From the NCBI RefSeq assembly GCF_011682175.1, contig NZ_WHJG01000008.1:62001-126000 (forward strand): a DNA stretch of 64,000 bases. Reading direction: 5' to 3'. Position 1 is the stretch's first letter, and each line of letters begins with the position of its first letter. A program made the translations under genes and the position numbers. The stretch is from Massilia frigida (GTDB taxonomy: Bacteria; Pseudomonadota; Gammaproteobacteria; Burkholderiales; Burkholderiaceae_D). The notes beneath the pieces were generated by a model. That model ran no database searches. It was given only the letters and a program-made list of their open reading frames with translations, and was not told where the DNA came from. Below, piece after piece: positions 8,486-17,864 of this stretch.

Positions 8486-9228
8486 TTCGTACCGCGCCCG
8501 CAGCAGGCCTGGGAACCTTCAACCGCATTCTCGCCAGCGCAGCGGCGGCCGGCGTCCTGGCCGGCCTGCTGCTGACCGGCGTTCAGCAACTGCAAGTGGC
8601 GCCCATCATCCTGCAGGCGGAGGTGTTCGAGAGCGCCGCGCCGAAGCCATTGGAGGTGGCCGCACCGCACAGCCACGCCGACGCCACCCCGCACGAGCAC
8701 GCGCAAGAGGGCGCCCATGAACATGGCGGCTGGCAGCCGGACGACGGCTTGGAGCGCACCTTCTACACGGCGGTAGCCAATATCAGCGCGGGCGTCGGCT
8801 TCGCGCTGCTGCTGGCGGCTGCCATCAGCCTGCATGGCGGCGCGAGCGGCTGGCGCGCGGGCCTGCTGTGGGGCGCGGCCGGCTACACGGCGTTCTTCGT
8901 GGCGCCTTCGGTCGGCCTGCCGCCCGAGCTGCCCGGCACCGTCGCGGCGCCCCTGCTGGCGCGCCAGATGTGGTGGACCGCTACCGTCATGGCCAGCGCC
9001 GGCGGGCTGGCGCTGCTGGTCTTCGCCAGGAACTGGCCGCTCAGGATCGCTGGCGCGCTGCTGCTGTTCGTGCCGCACCTGGTCGGATCGCCCCAGCCCG
9101 CAGTCCATTCGAGCAGTGCACCGCCCGACCTGGCGCGCAGCTTCCTGTACGCGACCTTGCTGGCCAACGCCGCCTTCTGGCTGGCCATGGGCGCGCTGGC
9201 TGGCTACTGCTACAAGAAATTCGGCTGA
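8476..9228 (+). CDS. cbtA: Cobalt transporter subunit CbtA
   Basis: 250-residue membrane protein. The start ATG (8476) lies inside the end of cbtB. It has a first span near residues 15-37, a His-rich periplasmic or cytoplasmic loop (HSHADATPHEHAQEGAHEHGG, about residues 65-85, probable metal binding) and four to five further spans ending ATLLANAAFWLAMGALAGY. This matches the CbtA family, the main membrane subunit of the predicted cobalt transporter. Operon position right after cbtB supports the call. Confidence 0.9.
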   Translation: MPLIRTAPAAGLGTFNRILASAAAAGVLAGLLLTGVQQLQVAPIILQAEVFESAAPKPLEVAAPHSHADATPHEHAQEGAHEHGGWQPDDGLERTFYTAVANISAGVGFALLLAAAISLHGGASGWRAGLLWGAAGYTAFFVAPSVGLPPELPGTVAAPLLARQMWWTATVMASAGGLALLVFARNWPLRIAGALLLFVPHLVGSPQPAVHSSSAPPDLARSFLYATLLANAAFWLAMGALAGYCYKKFG

Positions 9229-9231
9229 CCG

Positions 9232-9570
9232 ATGCGCACCCATGACCGGCACGTTTTCATGTGCGTGGGCCCGCGCTGCACCGAAAACGGCGTGCAGGCG
9301 CAGGCCGTTTTCGAGCACATGGGGCGCGAGATCGACGCGCATCCGGAGCTGTGCGTCAAGCGCACCCGCACGCATTGCATGGTCGCGTGCCGCAATGAAG
9401 GGCCGATCGTGGTGGTGTATCCGGAAGGTGTGTGGTACCGCCGCGTCGACGAAGCGGCGGCCGCGCGCATCGTGGCTGAGCACCTGATCGGCGGCGCCGA
9501 AGTGGCGGACCTGATTTTCCATCGCATCTGCGAAGGCGACACACTCGTGGCGGACAATGACATCATCTGA
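9232..9570 (+). CDS. Thioredoxin-like [2Fe-2S] ferredoxin
   Basis: 112-residue cytoplasmic protein of the thioredoxin-like ferredoxin family. Cysteines at 11, 16, 41, 49 and 53; the CMVAC spacing (49 and 53) and the N-terminal pair fit the four-Cys cluster ligand pattern. Such ferredoxins recur beside cobN in cobalamin loci and are assumed to supply electrons, for example for cobalt reduction; that partner is inference. It starts three bases after cbtA and overlaps cobN by 14 bases. Confidence 0.8.
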   Translation: MRTHDRHVFMCVGPRCTENGVQAQAVFEHMGREIDAHPELCVKRTRTHCMVACRNEGPIVVVYPEGVWYRRVDEAAAARIVAEHLIGGAEVADLIFHRICEGDTLVADNDII

Positions 9571-12500
9571 TTTTCCTCAAGGCCCGGCGCACATCGCGCT
9601 GCTTACCCATGCATCGAACGACCTGGCTGTCCTGCACCACGCAGTAGGCCAGCTGCCGCCGGAATTCGGCGCGGTGGCGGGCGTGAGCCTGCAGGGGCTC
9701 GACGCCGACGGCGGCGCCACGGCGCTGCTCGCGCGCGAGGTGCAGGGCGCGCGCATCATCATCCTGCGCGTGCTCGGGCGGCTTGGCAGCGTGCCCGGTT
9801 TTACCGACCTGGTCAGCCACGCGCGCCGCCACGGCCAGCACCTGATTGCAATCAGCGGCACCGGCGAGCCCGATCCCGAGCTGGCTGCGGTATCGACCGT
9901 CGCACCCGACGTGCTGCAACAGACCCTGAATTACTTCCATTGCGGCGGCAGCGGCAACCTGGCGCAGTTGCTGCGCTACCTGTCCGACCATCTGCTGCTG
10001 ACTGGCTTTGGCTTTGAAACCGCGCTGCCGCTGCCGGAACACGGCATCTATCACCCGGACCTGGCGCAAGGCGCCGGCATCGACGACTGGCTGGCGCTGC
10101 GCAAGTCCGGCGCGCCGAGTGCCGGCATCGTGTTCTACCGCGCGCACTGGATGAGCGGGAATACGCGCTTCATCGACGCGCTGCTGGACGCGCTGGAAAA
10201 GCGTGGCATGAACGTGCTGCCGGTGTTCACGTCCTCCTTGCGCAGCGGCGCGGGCGCTGGCGGGACGCTGCCCGACGCGCTGCGCTACTTCAGCGACGCG
10301 CGCGGCGTGCATATCGATGTGCTGATCAACACCACCTCGTTTGCGATGGGCGAGATCACGCCCGGCGGCCCCACGCCTGCCGGATGGTCGGTCGGCGTGC
10401 TGGAAGCGCTGAACGTGCCGGTGCTGCAAGCCATCACCAGCGGCATGACCCTGCCGCAATGGGAGCAGTCCGCGCGCGGCCTCAATCCGCTCGATACTGC
10501 CATGAACGTGGTGCTGCCCGAATTCGACGGGCGCATCATCACCGCGCCGGTGTCGTTCAAGTCGCGCGCCGCCGGCTTGCAGGGTGACGCGGTCGAATAC
10601 GAACCGGTGCCGGACCGGGTGGCGCGCGTGGCCGGCGTCGCCGCGCGCTTTGCACGCCTCAAGCAGGTACCGAACGCCGAGAAGCGCGTTGCCTTCATGT
10701 TCACCAATTCGAGCAGCAAGGCTTCGCAGATCGGCAATGCGGTCGGACTGGACGCGCCGGCCTCGCTGATGCGCATTCTCGACGCCATGAGCACCGCCGG
10801 CTACGATGTCGGCCAGCCGCCTGCCGACGGCACCACCCTGATTCACGACCTGGTGGCACGCTGTTCGTACGACCAGATTTACGTGACGACGGAGCAGTTG
10901 CGCAACGCCGCCGGCCGCGTGCCCGCCGCGCAATACGCAACCTGGTTCGCCGAACTGACGCCCGACATGCAGGAAAAGATGAGCACCCAGTGGGGCGCCG
11001 CGCCTGGCGAAGCGTATGTGTGCGACGGCCACCTGGCGCTGGCCGGCATCGAATTGGGCAATACCTTCGTCGCGCTGCAACCGCCGCGCGGCTACGGCAT
11101 GGACCCGGATGCGATCTACCACCAGAGCGACCTGCCGCCGACCCACCATTACTATGCCTTGTACCGCTGGCTGCGCGATGTCTGGCGCGCCGACGCCATC
11201 GTCCACGTCGGCAAGCACGGCACCATGGAATGGCTGCCCGGTAAGGGCGTGGGCCTGTCGCAGAACTGCTTCCCGGACGCCTTGCTGGGCGACCTGCCGC
11301 TGTTCTACCCGTTCATCATCAACGATCCGGGCGAGGGTTCGCAGGCCAAGCGCCGCGCGCACGCCGTGGTGGTCGACCACCTGACGCCGCCGATGACCAC
11401 CGCCGATACCTACGGCGCGCTGGCGCAGCTGACGCAGCTGGTCGACGAGTATTATCAGGTCGAAGTGCTGGACCCGGCCAAGCTGCCGCTGCTCCAGCAG
11501 CAGATATGGGAACTGGTCAAGCAGACCAACCTGAATGCCGACCTCCAGGCGCGCCTGCTGCACCACGATCATGACCACGACCACGACCATGGGCACGGCC
11601 ATCACCACCATCACGATCATGACCATGACCACGACCACGATCATCACCACGAAGACGATGGCGAACTCCCGGCCGCACTGGCGTCGATGGGCGGTTCCGA
11701 CGTGGCCCACCTGATCGAAGACCTGGACGGCTACCTGTGCGAACTGGGATCGGCCCAGATCCGCGACGGCCTGCACATTCTCGGTGGTGGCCCTGACGCG
11801 CAGCAGATGCCGGCCATGCTGGTATCGCTCACGCGCCTGCCCAACCTGGATATTCCGGGCCTTCAGGCCGAGGTGTCGAAGCTGTTCGGCCTGACGATGG
11901 ACCTGCTGCTCGACCAGAAGGGCCGCCGCATCAACGTGGTTCCCGCACTCGCGCGCCTGGCGCAGTGTGCGGTGGTCACGCGGTCGGACGCGCTCGATGC
12001 CATCGATGCGCTGTGCCTGCGCCTGTTTACCGAACTTGCGGCGCGCGATTATCGCCCGGCCGGCATCGATGAAGTGCTCAACCTCGTCTTCGCCGATATC
12101 GACGGCGACGCGGCGGCCGCGCCGCTGCTGCAACCGGCCCTGCGCGCCAAATCGACTGTGCTGTCGCAAATGGGCAAGCCGCGCGTGGCGCCGGTGCGCG
12201 TCGCCGCAGCCCCGGCCGCGCCGGCATCGAACCGCTTCGACGCGCTGCGCAAGGTGCTCGGTTTCGCCTGCAGCCAGCTGGTGCCGAACCTGGCGCGCGC
12301 CACCGACGAAATCGATAACCTGATCAACGGCCTGTCCGGCCAGTACGTGCCGGCCGGCCCAAGCGGCTCGCCTACGCGCGGCATGGCGCACATCCTGCCG
12401 ACCGGCCGCAATTTCTACTCGGTCGACCCGCGCAGCGTGCCGTCGCAATCGGCCTGGCGCGTTGGTCTGCAACTGGCGCACGAGGTATTGACGCGCCACG

Positions 12501-13630
12501 AGCGCGAAACCGGTGAGTATCCCGAAAGTGTCGCCATCAGCATCTGGGGCACCAGCGCGATGCGCACCCACGGCGACGACGTGGCCCAGATCCTGGCGCT
12601 GCTCGGCGTGCGCCCGGTGTGGCGCGCCGAAAGCCGCCAGGTGAGCGGCGTCGAAGTGATCCCGCTCGACGAACTGAAACGCCCGCGCATCGACGTCACG
12701 ACCCGTATCAGCGGCTTTTTCCGCGATGCGTTCCCGCAGCTGATCGACCTGATCGACGACGCCGTGAACACGGTAATCCAGCTCGACGAACCGCTCACGC
12801 ACAATTTCGTGCGCAAGCACTACCTGGCCGAACTCGGTGGCTGGATCGAACAGGGCTTGAGCCAGGAAGAGGGCGCGCGGCGCGCATCGTACCGTGTGTT
12901 CGGCGCCAAGCCGGGCAGCTACGGCGCCGGCATCCTGCCGCTGATCCAGCACAAGAACTGGGACGCCGACGCCGATTTCGCCGAAGCCTACGTCAACTGG
13001 GGCGGCTACGCCTATGCGCGCGGCGAACAGGGCGCCGACCAGCGCGAGGCCTTCAAGGTGCGCCTGTCCGGCGTGCAGGTGGCACTGCACAACCAGGACA
13101 ACCGCGAACACGACATCTTCGACAGCGACGACTACCTGCAATTTCATGGCGGGATGATCGCCACCATCCGCGCACTGACCGGCCAGCAGCCGCGCCACTA
13201 CTTCGGCGACAGCCACGACCCGGCGCGCGCCCAGGTGCGCGACCTGAAAGAAGAAACCCTGCGCGTGTTCCGCTCGCGCGTGGTCAATCCCAAATGGCTG
13301 GCCAGTATCCAGCGCCATGGCTACAAGGGCGGGCTGGAACTGACGGCCACCGTCGACTACCTGTTCGGCTACGACGCCACGGCGCAGGTGATGGACGACT
13401 GGATGTATGAAGACGTGGCCCAGGCCTACGGCTTCGACGACGACATGCAGCGCTTCCTGGAAGAAGCCAACCCGTGGGCGCAGAACGCCATTGCGGAGCG
13501 CTTGCTGGAAGCGGCCAGCCGCGGCATGTGGGCCGAGCCGCGCCCGGAAACGCTGGCCAAGCTGCGCGAGCTGTATCTCGATAGCGAAACCCTGCTCGAA
13601 GCGCGCGGCGAAACGGCACGTAATGGATAA
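9557..13630 (+). CDS. cobN: Cobaltochelatase large subunit CobN
   Basis: 1357-residue cytoplasmic protein of the CobN/magnesium chelatase H family, which holds the corrin ring while an ATPase pair drives Co2+ insertion. Family stretches include VHVGKHGTMEWLPGKGVGLS (near residue 550), YPESVAISIWGTSAMRTHGD and NTVIQLDEPLTHNFVRKHY. It is longer than usual because of an insertion of about 30 residues almost entirely His and Asp (residues 669-698), likely a metal-binding loop. The start lies in the 3' end of the ferredoxin gene and the stop overlaps the ChlI/ChlD-like gene. CobN belongs to the late, aerobic-type insertion route, although its neighbours are early-insertion enzymes. Confidence 0.95.
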   Translation: MTSSDFPQGPAHIALLTHASNDLAVLHHAVGQLPPEFGAVAGVSLQGLDADGGATALLAREVQGARIIILRVLGRLGSVPGFTDLVSHARRHGQHLIAISGTGEPDPELAAVSTVAPDVLQQTLNYFHCGGSGNLAQLLRYLSDHLLLTGFGFETALPLPEHGIYHPDLAQGAGIDDWLALRKSGAPSAGIVFYRAHWMSGNTRFIDALLDALEKRGMNVLPVFTSSLRSGAGAGGTLPDALRYFSDARGVHIDVLINTTSFAMGEITPGGPTPAGWSVGVLEALNVPVLQAITSGMTLPQWEQSARGLNPLDTAMNVVLPEFDGRIITAPVSFKSRAAGLQGDAVEYEPVPDRVARVAGVAARFARLKQVPNAEKRVAFMFTNSSSKASQIGNAVGLDAPASLMRILDAMSTAGYDVGQPPADGTTLIHDLVARCSYDQIYVTTEQLRNAAGRVPAAQYATWFAELTPDMQEKMSTQWGAAPGEAYVCDGHLALAGIELGNTFVALQPPRGYGMDPDAIYHQSDLPPTHHYYALYRWLRDVWRADAIVHVGKHGTMEWLPGKGVGLSQNCFPDALLGDLPLFYPFIINDPGEGSQAKRRAHAVVVDHLTPPMTTADTYGALAQLTQLVDEYYQVEVLDPAKLPLLQQQIWELVKQTNLNADLQARLLHHDHDHDHDHGHGHHHHHDHDHDHDHDHHHEDDGELPAALASMGGSDVAHLIEDLDGYLCELGSAQIRDGLHILGGGPDAQQMPAMLVSLTRLPNLDIPGLQAEVSKLFGLTMDLLLDQKGRRINVVPALARLAQCAVVTRSDALDAIDALCLRLFTELAARDYRPAGIDEVLNLVFADIDGDAAAAPLLQPALRAKSTVLSQMGKPRVAPVRVAAAPAAPASNRFDALRKVLGFACSQLVPNLARATDEIDNLINGLSGQYVPAGPSGSPTRGMAHILPTGRNFYSVDPRSVPSQSAWRVGLQLAHEVLTRHERETGEYPESVAISIWGTSAMRTHGDDVAQILALLGVRPVWRAESRQVSGVEVIPLDELKRPRIDVTTRISGFFRDAFPQLIDLIDDAVNTVIQLDEPLTHNFVRKHYLAELGGWIEQGLSQEEGARRASYRVFGAKPGSYGAGILPLIQHKNWDADADFAEAYVNWGGYAYARGEQGADQREAFKVRLSGVQVALHNQDNREHDIFDSDDYLQFHGGMIATIRALTGQQPRHYFGDSHDPARAQVRDLKEETLRVFRSRVVNPKWLASIQRHGYKGGLELTATVDYLFGYDATAQVMDDWMYEDVAQAYGFDDDMQRFLEEANPWAQNAIAERLLEAASRGMWAEPRPETLAKLRELYLDSETLLEARGETARNG
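11561..11652 (+). repeat. His/Asp-coding low-complexity tract inside cobN
   Basis: Imperfect tandem CAC/CAT and GAC/GAT codons giving alternating His-Asp and short poly-His runs, about 92 bases. It interrupts otherwise conserved CobN sequence, so it is an insertion in the protein, not a separate element. Confidence 0.85.
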
Positions 13631-15524
13631 GATGAACATCATGAATTTCCCGTTTGCGGCCATCGTCGGCCAGCCGCAGTTGCAGCGCGCGCTGATGCTG
13701 TGCGCGGTCGATCCCGGCATGGGCGGTGTGCTGATCCGGGGCGACAAGGGGACCGCCAAGAGCACGGCGGCGCGCGCGCTGGCCGACGTGCTGCCGCACA
13801 TCGGCACCGTGGCCGGCTGCGCCTACAATTGCAGCGCCGGCGCCCCATCCGAACATTGCGAGACTTGCGCCACCGGCACGCCGCGACTGGCCCCCGTGCC
13901 GTTCGTGACCTTGCCTTTGGGCGCCACCGAAGACCGCGTGATCGGCAGCGTCGACCTGGCGCGCGCATTGCAGGGCGGCCAGCGCGTGTTCCAGCCAGGC
14001 CTGCTGGCGGCGGCGCATCGCGGCGTGCTGTATATCGATGAAGTCAACCTGCTGGCCGACCATCTGGTCGACGTGCTGCTCGATGTGGCGGCCATGGGCG
14101 TCAATTCGGTGCAGCGCGAAGGGCTGTCGATCCGCCACCCCGCGCGTTTCACGCTGGTTGGCACCATGAACCTGGAAGAGGGCGACCTGCGTCCGCAACT
14201 GCTGGATCGCTTCGCGCTGATGGTCGAAGTGGCGGCGCCGCGCGACAAGAAGGTGCGTTCCGAAGTCGTGCGCCGGCGGATTGCCTTCGAGGCCGATCCG
14301 GCCGCTTTCGGCGCCGCGTGGGACGAACAGCAGCAGGCACTGCACCGCCAGCTGCTTGAGGCCCAGCGCCTGCTTCCGCAGGTAACGCTGGACGACGCCA
14401 TGTTAGAGCTGATCAGCCATTTGTGCTGCGAGTTCGAGGTGGCCAGCCTTCGTGCGGACATCGTCATGCATAAAGCATCGCGCGCGCTGGCAGCGCTCGA
14501 CGGCCGGCTTCAGGTGACGCCGGCCGATTTGCGCAGCGCGGCCGAACTGGTGCTGCCGCACCGGCGCCGCCGCAAGCCCTTCGAACAACCCGGCCTCGAT
14601 CATGACCGGCTCGACGAATTGATGCGTGATGCCGCGCCCCCGCCGCCTGCGCAGGATGACGCCGGTGAAGCGGACGACGGCGAACAAACGCCGTCCGGCG
14701 AGCAGGGCGAAGAGCAGGTGTTCGCCGCCGCGGCCAGCCCCGCCGCGCCGCGCATCGTGGTTGAATCGGCCGCAGGCCACAGCAGCGCGGGCCGCCGCAG
14801 CGAAGCGATGGGCGCCGCGCGCGGACGCGTGGTGCGGGCCGTGCCCGACGAGCAGCCGACCAGCATCGCCATCGGCGCCACCTTGCTCAGCGCCGCGATG
14901 CGCGAGCCGGGCCACGTGCAGGTCACGCGGGCCGACCTGCATCAGCAGATCCGGGTCGGCAAAAGCGCCAACCTGATCCTGTTCGTGGTCGACGCCTCTG
15001 GCTCGATGGCTGCGCAACGCCGCATGGAAGCGGTCAAGGGCGCAGTTCTTGCTTTGCTGACCGATGCCTACCAGCGGCGCGATACGGTGGCCGTGATCTC
15101 GTTCCGTGGCCAGTCGGCGCACCTGCTGCTGGCGCCGACGGGTAGCGTCGAGCGCGCCGAACAGGGCCTGTCCGAGTTGCCGACCGGCGGGCGCACGCCC
15201 TTGCCGCACGCGCTGCACCTGGCGCTGGAAACGCTCGAAAAATCTGCCCATCGCGCTCCGGCGCTGCTGGTGCTGCTCACCGACGGCAAGGCCAACGTGG
15301 CGCTGGCGGCCGATGGCGATGCCTGGCGCGAGTCGCTCGACCTGGCCGGAAAGCTGGCCGAACGCGGCGTGCCGGCGCTGGTGCTCGATACCGAGAGCGG
15401 CTACCTGCGCCTCGGACGCGCCGCGCAACTGGCGCAAACCCTGGGCGCCGAGTGCCTGACGCTGGAGCAGCTATCGGCCGACAACCTGGCGCTGACGATC
15501 CGCGCGCGCCTGGCACCAACCTGA
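13623..15524 (+). CDS. ChlI/ChlD-type AAA+-VWA subunit of cobalt chelatase
   Basis: 633-residue fusion of a BchI/ChlI-type AAA+ ATPase and a ChlD-type von Willebrand A domain. Walker A GDKGTAKST at 40-48, Walker B LYIDE ending at 140, and a MIDAS DASGS at 457-461. A Cys cluster CAYNC (66-70) and CETC (79-82) sits in the ATPase domain. An acidic, Pro-rich linker (about 335-370) joins the halves. Such fusions replace CobS/CobT as partners of CobN in many bacteria. The first of three in-frame Mets, 13623, overlaps the cobN stop by 8 bases; 13632 or 13641 remain possible. Confidence 0.88.
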   Translation: MDKMNIMNFPFAAIVGQPQLQRALMLCAVDPGMGGVLIRGDKGTAKSTAARALADVLPHIGTVAGCAYNCSAGAPSEHCETCATGTPRLAPVPFVTLPLGATEDRVIGSVDLARALQGGQRVFQPGLLAAAHRGVLYIDEVNLLADHLVDVLLDVAAMGVNSVQREGLSIRHPARFTLVGTMNLEEGDLRPQLLDRFALMVEVAAPRDKKVRSEVVRRRIAFEADPAAFGAAWDEQQQALHRQLLEAQRLLPQVTLDDAMLELISHLCCEFEVASLRADIVMHKASRALAALDGRLQVTPADLRSAAELVLPHRRRRKPFEQPGLDHDRLDELMRDAAPPPPAQDDAGEADDGEQTPSGEQGEEQVFAAAASPAAPRIVVESAAGHSSAGRRSEAMGAARGRVVRAVPDEQPTSIAIGATLLSAAMREPGHVQVTRADLHQQIRVGKSANLILFVVDASGSMAAQRRMEAVKGAVLALLTDAYQRRDTVAVISFRGQSAHLLLAPTGSVERAEQGLSELPTGGRTPLPHALHLALETLEKSAHRAPALLVLLTDGKANVALAADGDAWRESLDLAGKLAERGVPALVLDTESGYLRLGRAAQLAQTLGAECLTLEQLSADNLALTIRARLAPT

Positions 15525-15552
15525 CAATACGCATATTTAGGAGCAGTTTCAC

Positions 15553-16257
15553 ATGATCATTTGCATAGGCGCGGGACCCGGCGACGTCGGCTACCTGACG
15601 CAGCGCGGCGCGCAGCTCATTCGCGAGGCCGATGTGGTGGCCGGTTTCGACGCGGTGCTGAACGTGGTCCAAAGCCTGATTCCGGCCGAGGCCCAGGTCA
15701 TCGGCATGGCCTACCGCGACCAGGTCGCGCAGCTCGATGAGGTGGCGCGCCTACATCATGCAGGCAAGCGCTGCGTGGTCGTATTCATGGGCGATATCCA
15801 TTTCAGCGGCTTCCAGTACCTGGAACGGGTCGAACGCGCCTGCGGTCACCCGGTCGAATCGCTGCCCGGCATTTCATCGGCCCAGATCCTGGCATCGCGC
15901 GCCAAGGTATGCTTCGACGAGACCACCTTCATCACCTTCCACCGGCGCGGCGACCTCGATCCCTTCAAGCGTCATCTGGTGCACGTGCTGCAGGACCAGC
16001 GCAACGCGATCGTGATCCCGTGTCCGTGGGATGCGGCGCGCTCGTTCATGCCGTGGCATATCGCGGCCTACCTGCTGGAAAACGGCATTTCGCCCGATCA
16101 TCCGACCGAAGTGTGGGAAAACCTGACGCGCGGCGAAGCCGAATGGCATGGCAGCCTGCTGGAATGCGCCAGCCATACCTGTTCCGACATGAGCATCATG
16201 CTGATTCGCACGCTTGCGCCGATGGCCAGCCAGATCGAGGCGGCGCCCGCACCATGA
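15553..16257 (+). CDS. cbiE: Cobalt-precorrin-7 (C5)-methyltransferase
   Basis: 234-residue tetrapyrrole methylase that methylates C5 of the corrin ring using S-adenosylmethionine. The N-terminal [15 protein letters not shown] is the family's first loop, and [14 protein letters not shown] followed by [13 protein letters not shown] matches CbiE. A ribosome site AGGAGC precedes the ATG. In many genomes CbiE is fused to the C15-methylating decarboxylase CbiT; here the protein stops at the end of the CbiE domain and no cbiT is seen nearby. It overlaps the next gene by ATGA. Confidence 0.85.
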   Translation: MIICIGAGPGDVGYLTQRGAQLIREADVVAGFDAVLNVVQSLIPAEAQVIGMAYRDQVAQLDEVARLHHAGKRCVVVFMGDIHFSGFQYLERVERACGHPVESLPGISSAQILASRAKVCFDETTFITFHRRGDLDPFKRHLVHVLQDQRNAIVIPCPWDAARSFMPWHIAAYLLENGISPDHPTEVWENLTRGEAEWHGSLLECASHTCSDMSIMLIRTLAPMASQIEAAPAP

Positions 16258-17864
16258 CCCAAACAGAAAAACCCGGCATTGTCGTCGCGGGCCACGGCAG
16301 CCGTGACCCGGACGCCGTGCGCGAATTCGAGGCGCTGGTCGAACTGGTACGCGCGCGCGCGCCGGACGACGTGGTGACCCACGGTTACCTGGAGTTTTCC
16401 AGCCCGACCATTGCCGAAGCGGTGCAGGCCAACCTTGCCGCAGGCACGCGCCAGGTGGCAGTGGTGCCAGGCGTGCTGCTGGCCGCGCGCCACGCCAAGA
16501 ACGACATGCCGGCAGAAGTGCAAGCCATGGCGCGCGATTATCCGGACATCGATTTCCATTTCGGCGCGCCGATGAACCTGCATCCGCAGTTGCTGCAACT
16601 GGCGCAGGAACGCATCGTCGAAGCCGAGGCCACGTCGCCGCTGACGGTGCGCCGCACCGACACCTGCCTGGTGCTGGTCGGGCGCGGCACCACCGACCCC
16701 GACGCCAATGGCGAAGTGTCCAAGCTGGCACGCATGCTGGAAGAGGGAATGGGCTTCGGCGGCGTCTACGTATGCTATTCGGGCACGGCGACGCCGCTGG
16801 TGGCCGACGGCCTGCGCGCGGCTGCCCGCATGGGCTACCAGCGCTTGGTGGTCTTGCCCTTCTTTTTGTTCGACGGCGTGCTGGTCAAGCGCATCTACGC
16901 GGCTGCCGACGATTTGCGCGAGCGCGAACCGGGCCTGGAAGTGCTCAAGGCCGGCTACTTCGGCGTGCATTCGCATGTGGCCGACGTGATCATCGAACGC
17001 GCGCGCGAGGCGGTGGCCGGGCGCGCCGCCATGAACTGCTCGCTGTGCAAATACCGCGTGCAGATCGTCGGCTTCGAGCAGCAGGTGGGCGAGCCGCAAC
17101 GCGCGCACCATCTCGCGGTGCGCGGCTTGCTGGCGCAGGTGCCCGCTACGGCGTCCGCTACGGCGTCCGCTACGGCGCCCGCTACGGCGCCCGAGACGGC
17201 AGCCGCGCCAAGCTATGCCCCGTACGAGCCGCATCCGATCGAGGCGGAGAGCTTCCGCATCATCGCCGCTGGGCGCGACTGGTCGGGCTTCCCCGCCTCC
17301 CATTTGACGGTGCTGCAACGGCTGGTGCACACCAGCGGCGACTTCGGCGCCGTCGACGATATGTACTTTTCGCCGGGCGCGGTGGAAAGCGGCATCCTGG
17401 CGCTGCTGCGCTGCAAGCGCGTGCTGACCGACGTGACCATGGTGCAGACTGGCCTGAAGCGCCAACTGCTGGAACAACTCGGCATCGACACCTGGTGCGG
17501 CGTGCATGACCGCGAAACGCACCTGATGTCGGCGGCGGAAGGCATCACGCGCTCGGCGGCGGGCGTGCGGCGCGGCTGGCAGAAGTTCGGCAATGACGTG
17601 GTGCTGGCCATCGGCGACGCGCCAACGGCGATTGCCGAAGCGGCACGCCTGATCCGCGACCATGGCTGGCGCCCGCAACTGGTGATCGGCCTGCCGGTCG
17701 GCTTTGTCGGTACGCGCGAAACCAAGGACGAACTGCGGCGCTGCCTGCAAGTGCCGCGTATTACCAACAGCGGCACGCGCGGCGGTTCGCCATGGGCGGC
17801 GAGCGTTGTCAATGGCCTGATGATTGACGCGCTCAATCAGCTTGCAGGGTATGAAGCACGTTGA
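16254..17864 (+). CDS. cbiX-cbiC: Fusion of sirohydrochlorin cobaltochelatase CbiX and precorrin-8X methylmutase CbiC
   Basis: 536-residue two-enzyme protein. Residues 1-~290 are the long CbiX form: AGHGSRD with His14, a second half starting [14 protein letters not shown], and MNCSLC at 260-265 matching the MxCxxC iron-sulphur motif reported for the Bacillus megaterium enzyme. CbiX inserts cobalt into sirohydrochlorin, the early step of the anaerobic route. A linker of Ala-Thr-Ala-Ser/Pro repeats (about 296-316) leads to residues ~320-536, which match CbiC/Cob[10 protein letters not shown] with the likely catalytic His359, and [13 protein letters not shown] near the end. CbiC moves the methyl from C11 to C12. 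It overlaps both neighbours. Confidence 0.92.
   Translation: MTQTEKPGIVVAGHGSRDPDAVREFEALVELVRARAPDDVVTHGYLEFSSPTIAEAVQANLAAGTRQVAVVPGVLLAARHAKNDMPAEVQAMARDYPDIDFHFGAPMNLHPQLLQLAQERIVEAEATSPLTVRRTDTCLVLVGRGTTDPDANGEVSKLARMLEEGMGFGGVYVCYSGTATPLVADGLRAAARMGYQRLVVLPFFLFDGVLVKRIYAAADDLREREPGLEVLKAGYFGVHSHVADVIIERAREAVAGRAAMNCSLCKYRVQIVGFEQQVGEPQRAHHLAVRGLLAQVPATASATASATAPATAPETAAAPSYAPYEPHPIEAESFRIIAAGRDWSGFPASHLTVLQRLVHTSGDFGAVDDMYFSPGAVESGILALLRCKRVLTDVTMVQTGLKRQLLEQLGIDTWCGVHDRETHLMSAAEGITRSAAGVRRGWQKFGNDVVLAIGDAPTAIAEAARLIRDHGWRPQLVIGLPVGFVGTRETKDELRRCLQVPRITNSGTRGGSPWAASVVNGLMIDALNQLAGYEAR
17139..17198 (+). repeat. Five 12-bp tandem repeats in the cbiX-cbiC linker
   Basis: Consecutive 12-base units of the form GCGTCCGCTACG with point differences, coding Ala-Thr-Ala-Ser/Pro. 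The repeats fall exactly between the two enzyme domains and keep the frame, so unit number can change without breaking the protein. Confidence 0.85.

Noticed and set aside
11561-11652. Possible CRISPR-like or satellite repeat
   Set aside because: Units are codon-sized CAC/GAC repeats inside cobN without spacers, so this is a His/Asp coding tract.
9563-13807. A 1414-codon open frame on the minus strand across cobN
   Set aside because: It is antisense to a clear CobN, has Arg/His/Gln-rich composition and no family motifs; GC-rich codon bias keeps the opposite frame free of stops.
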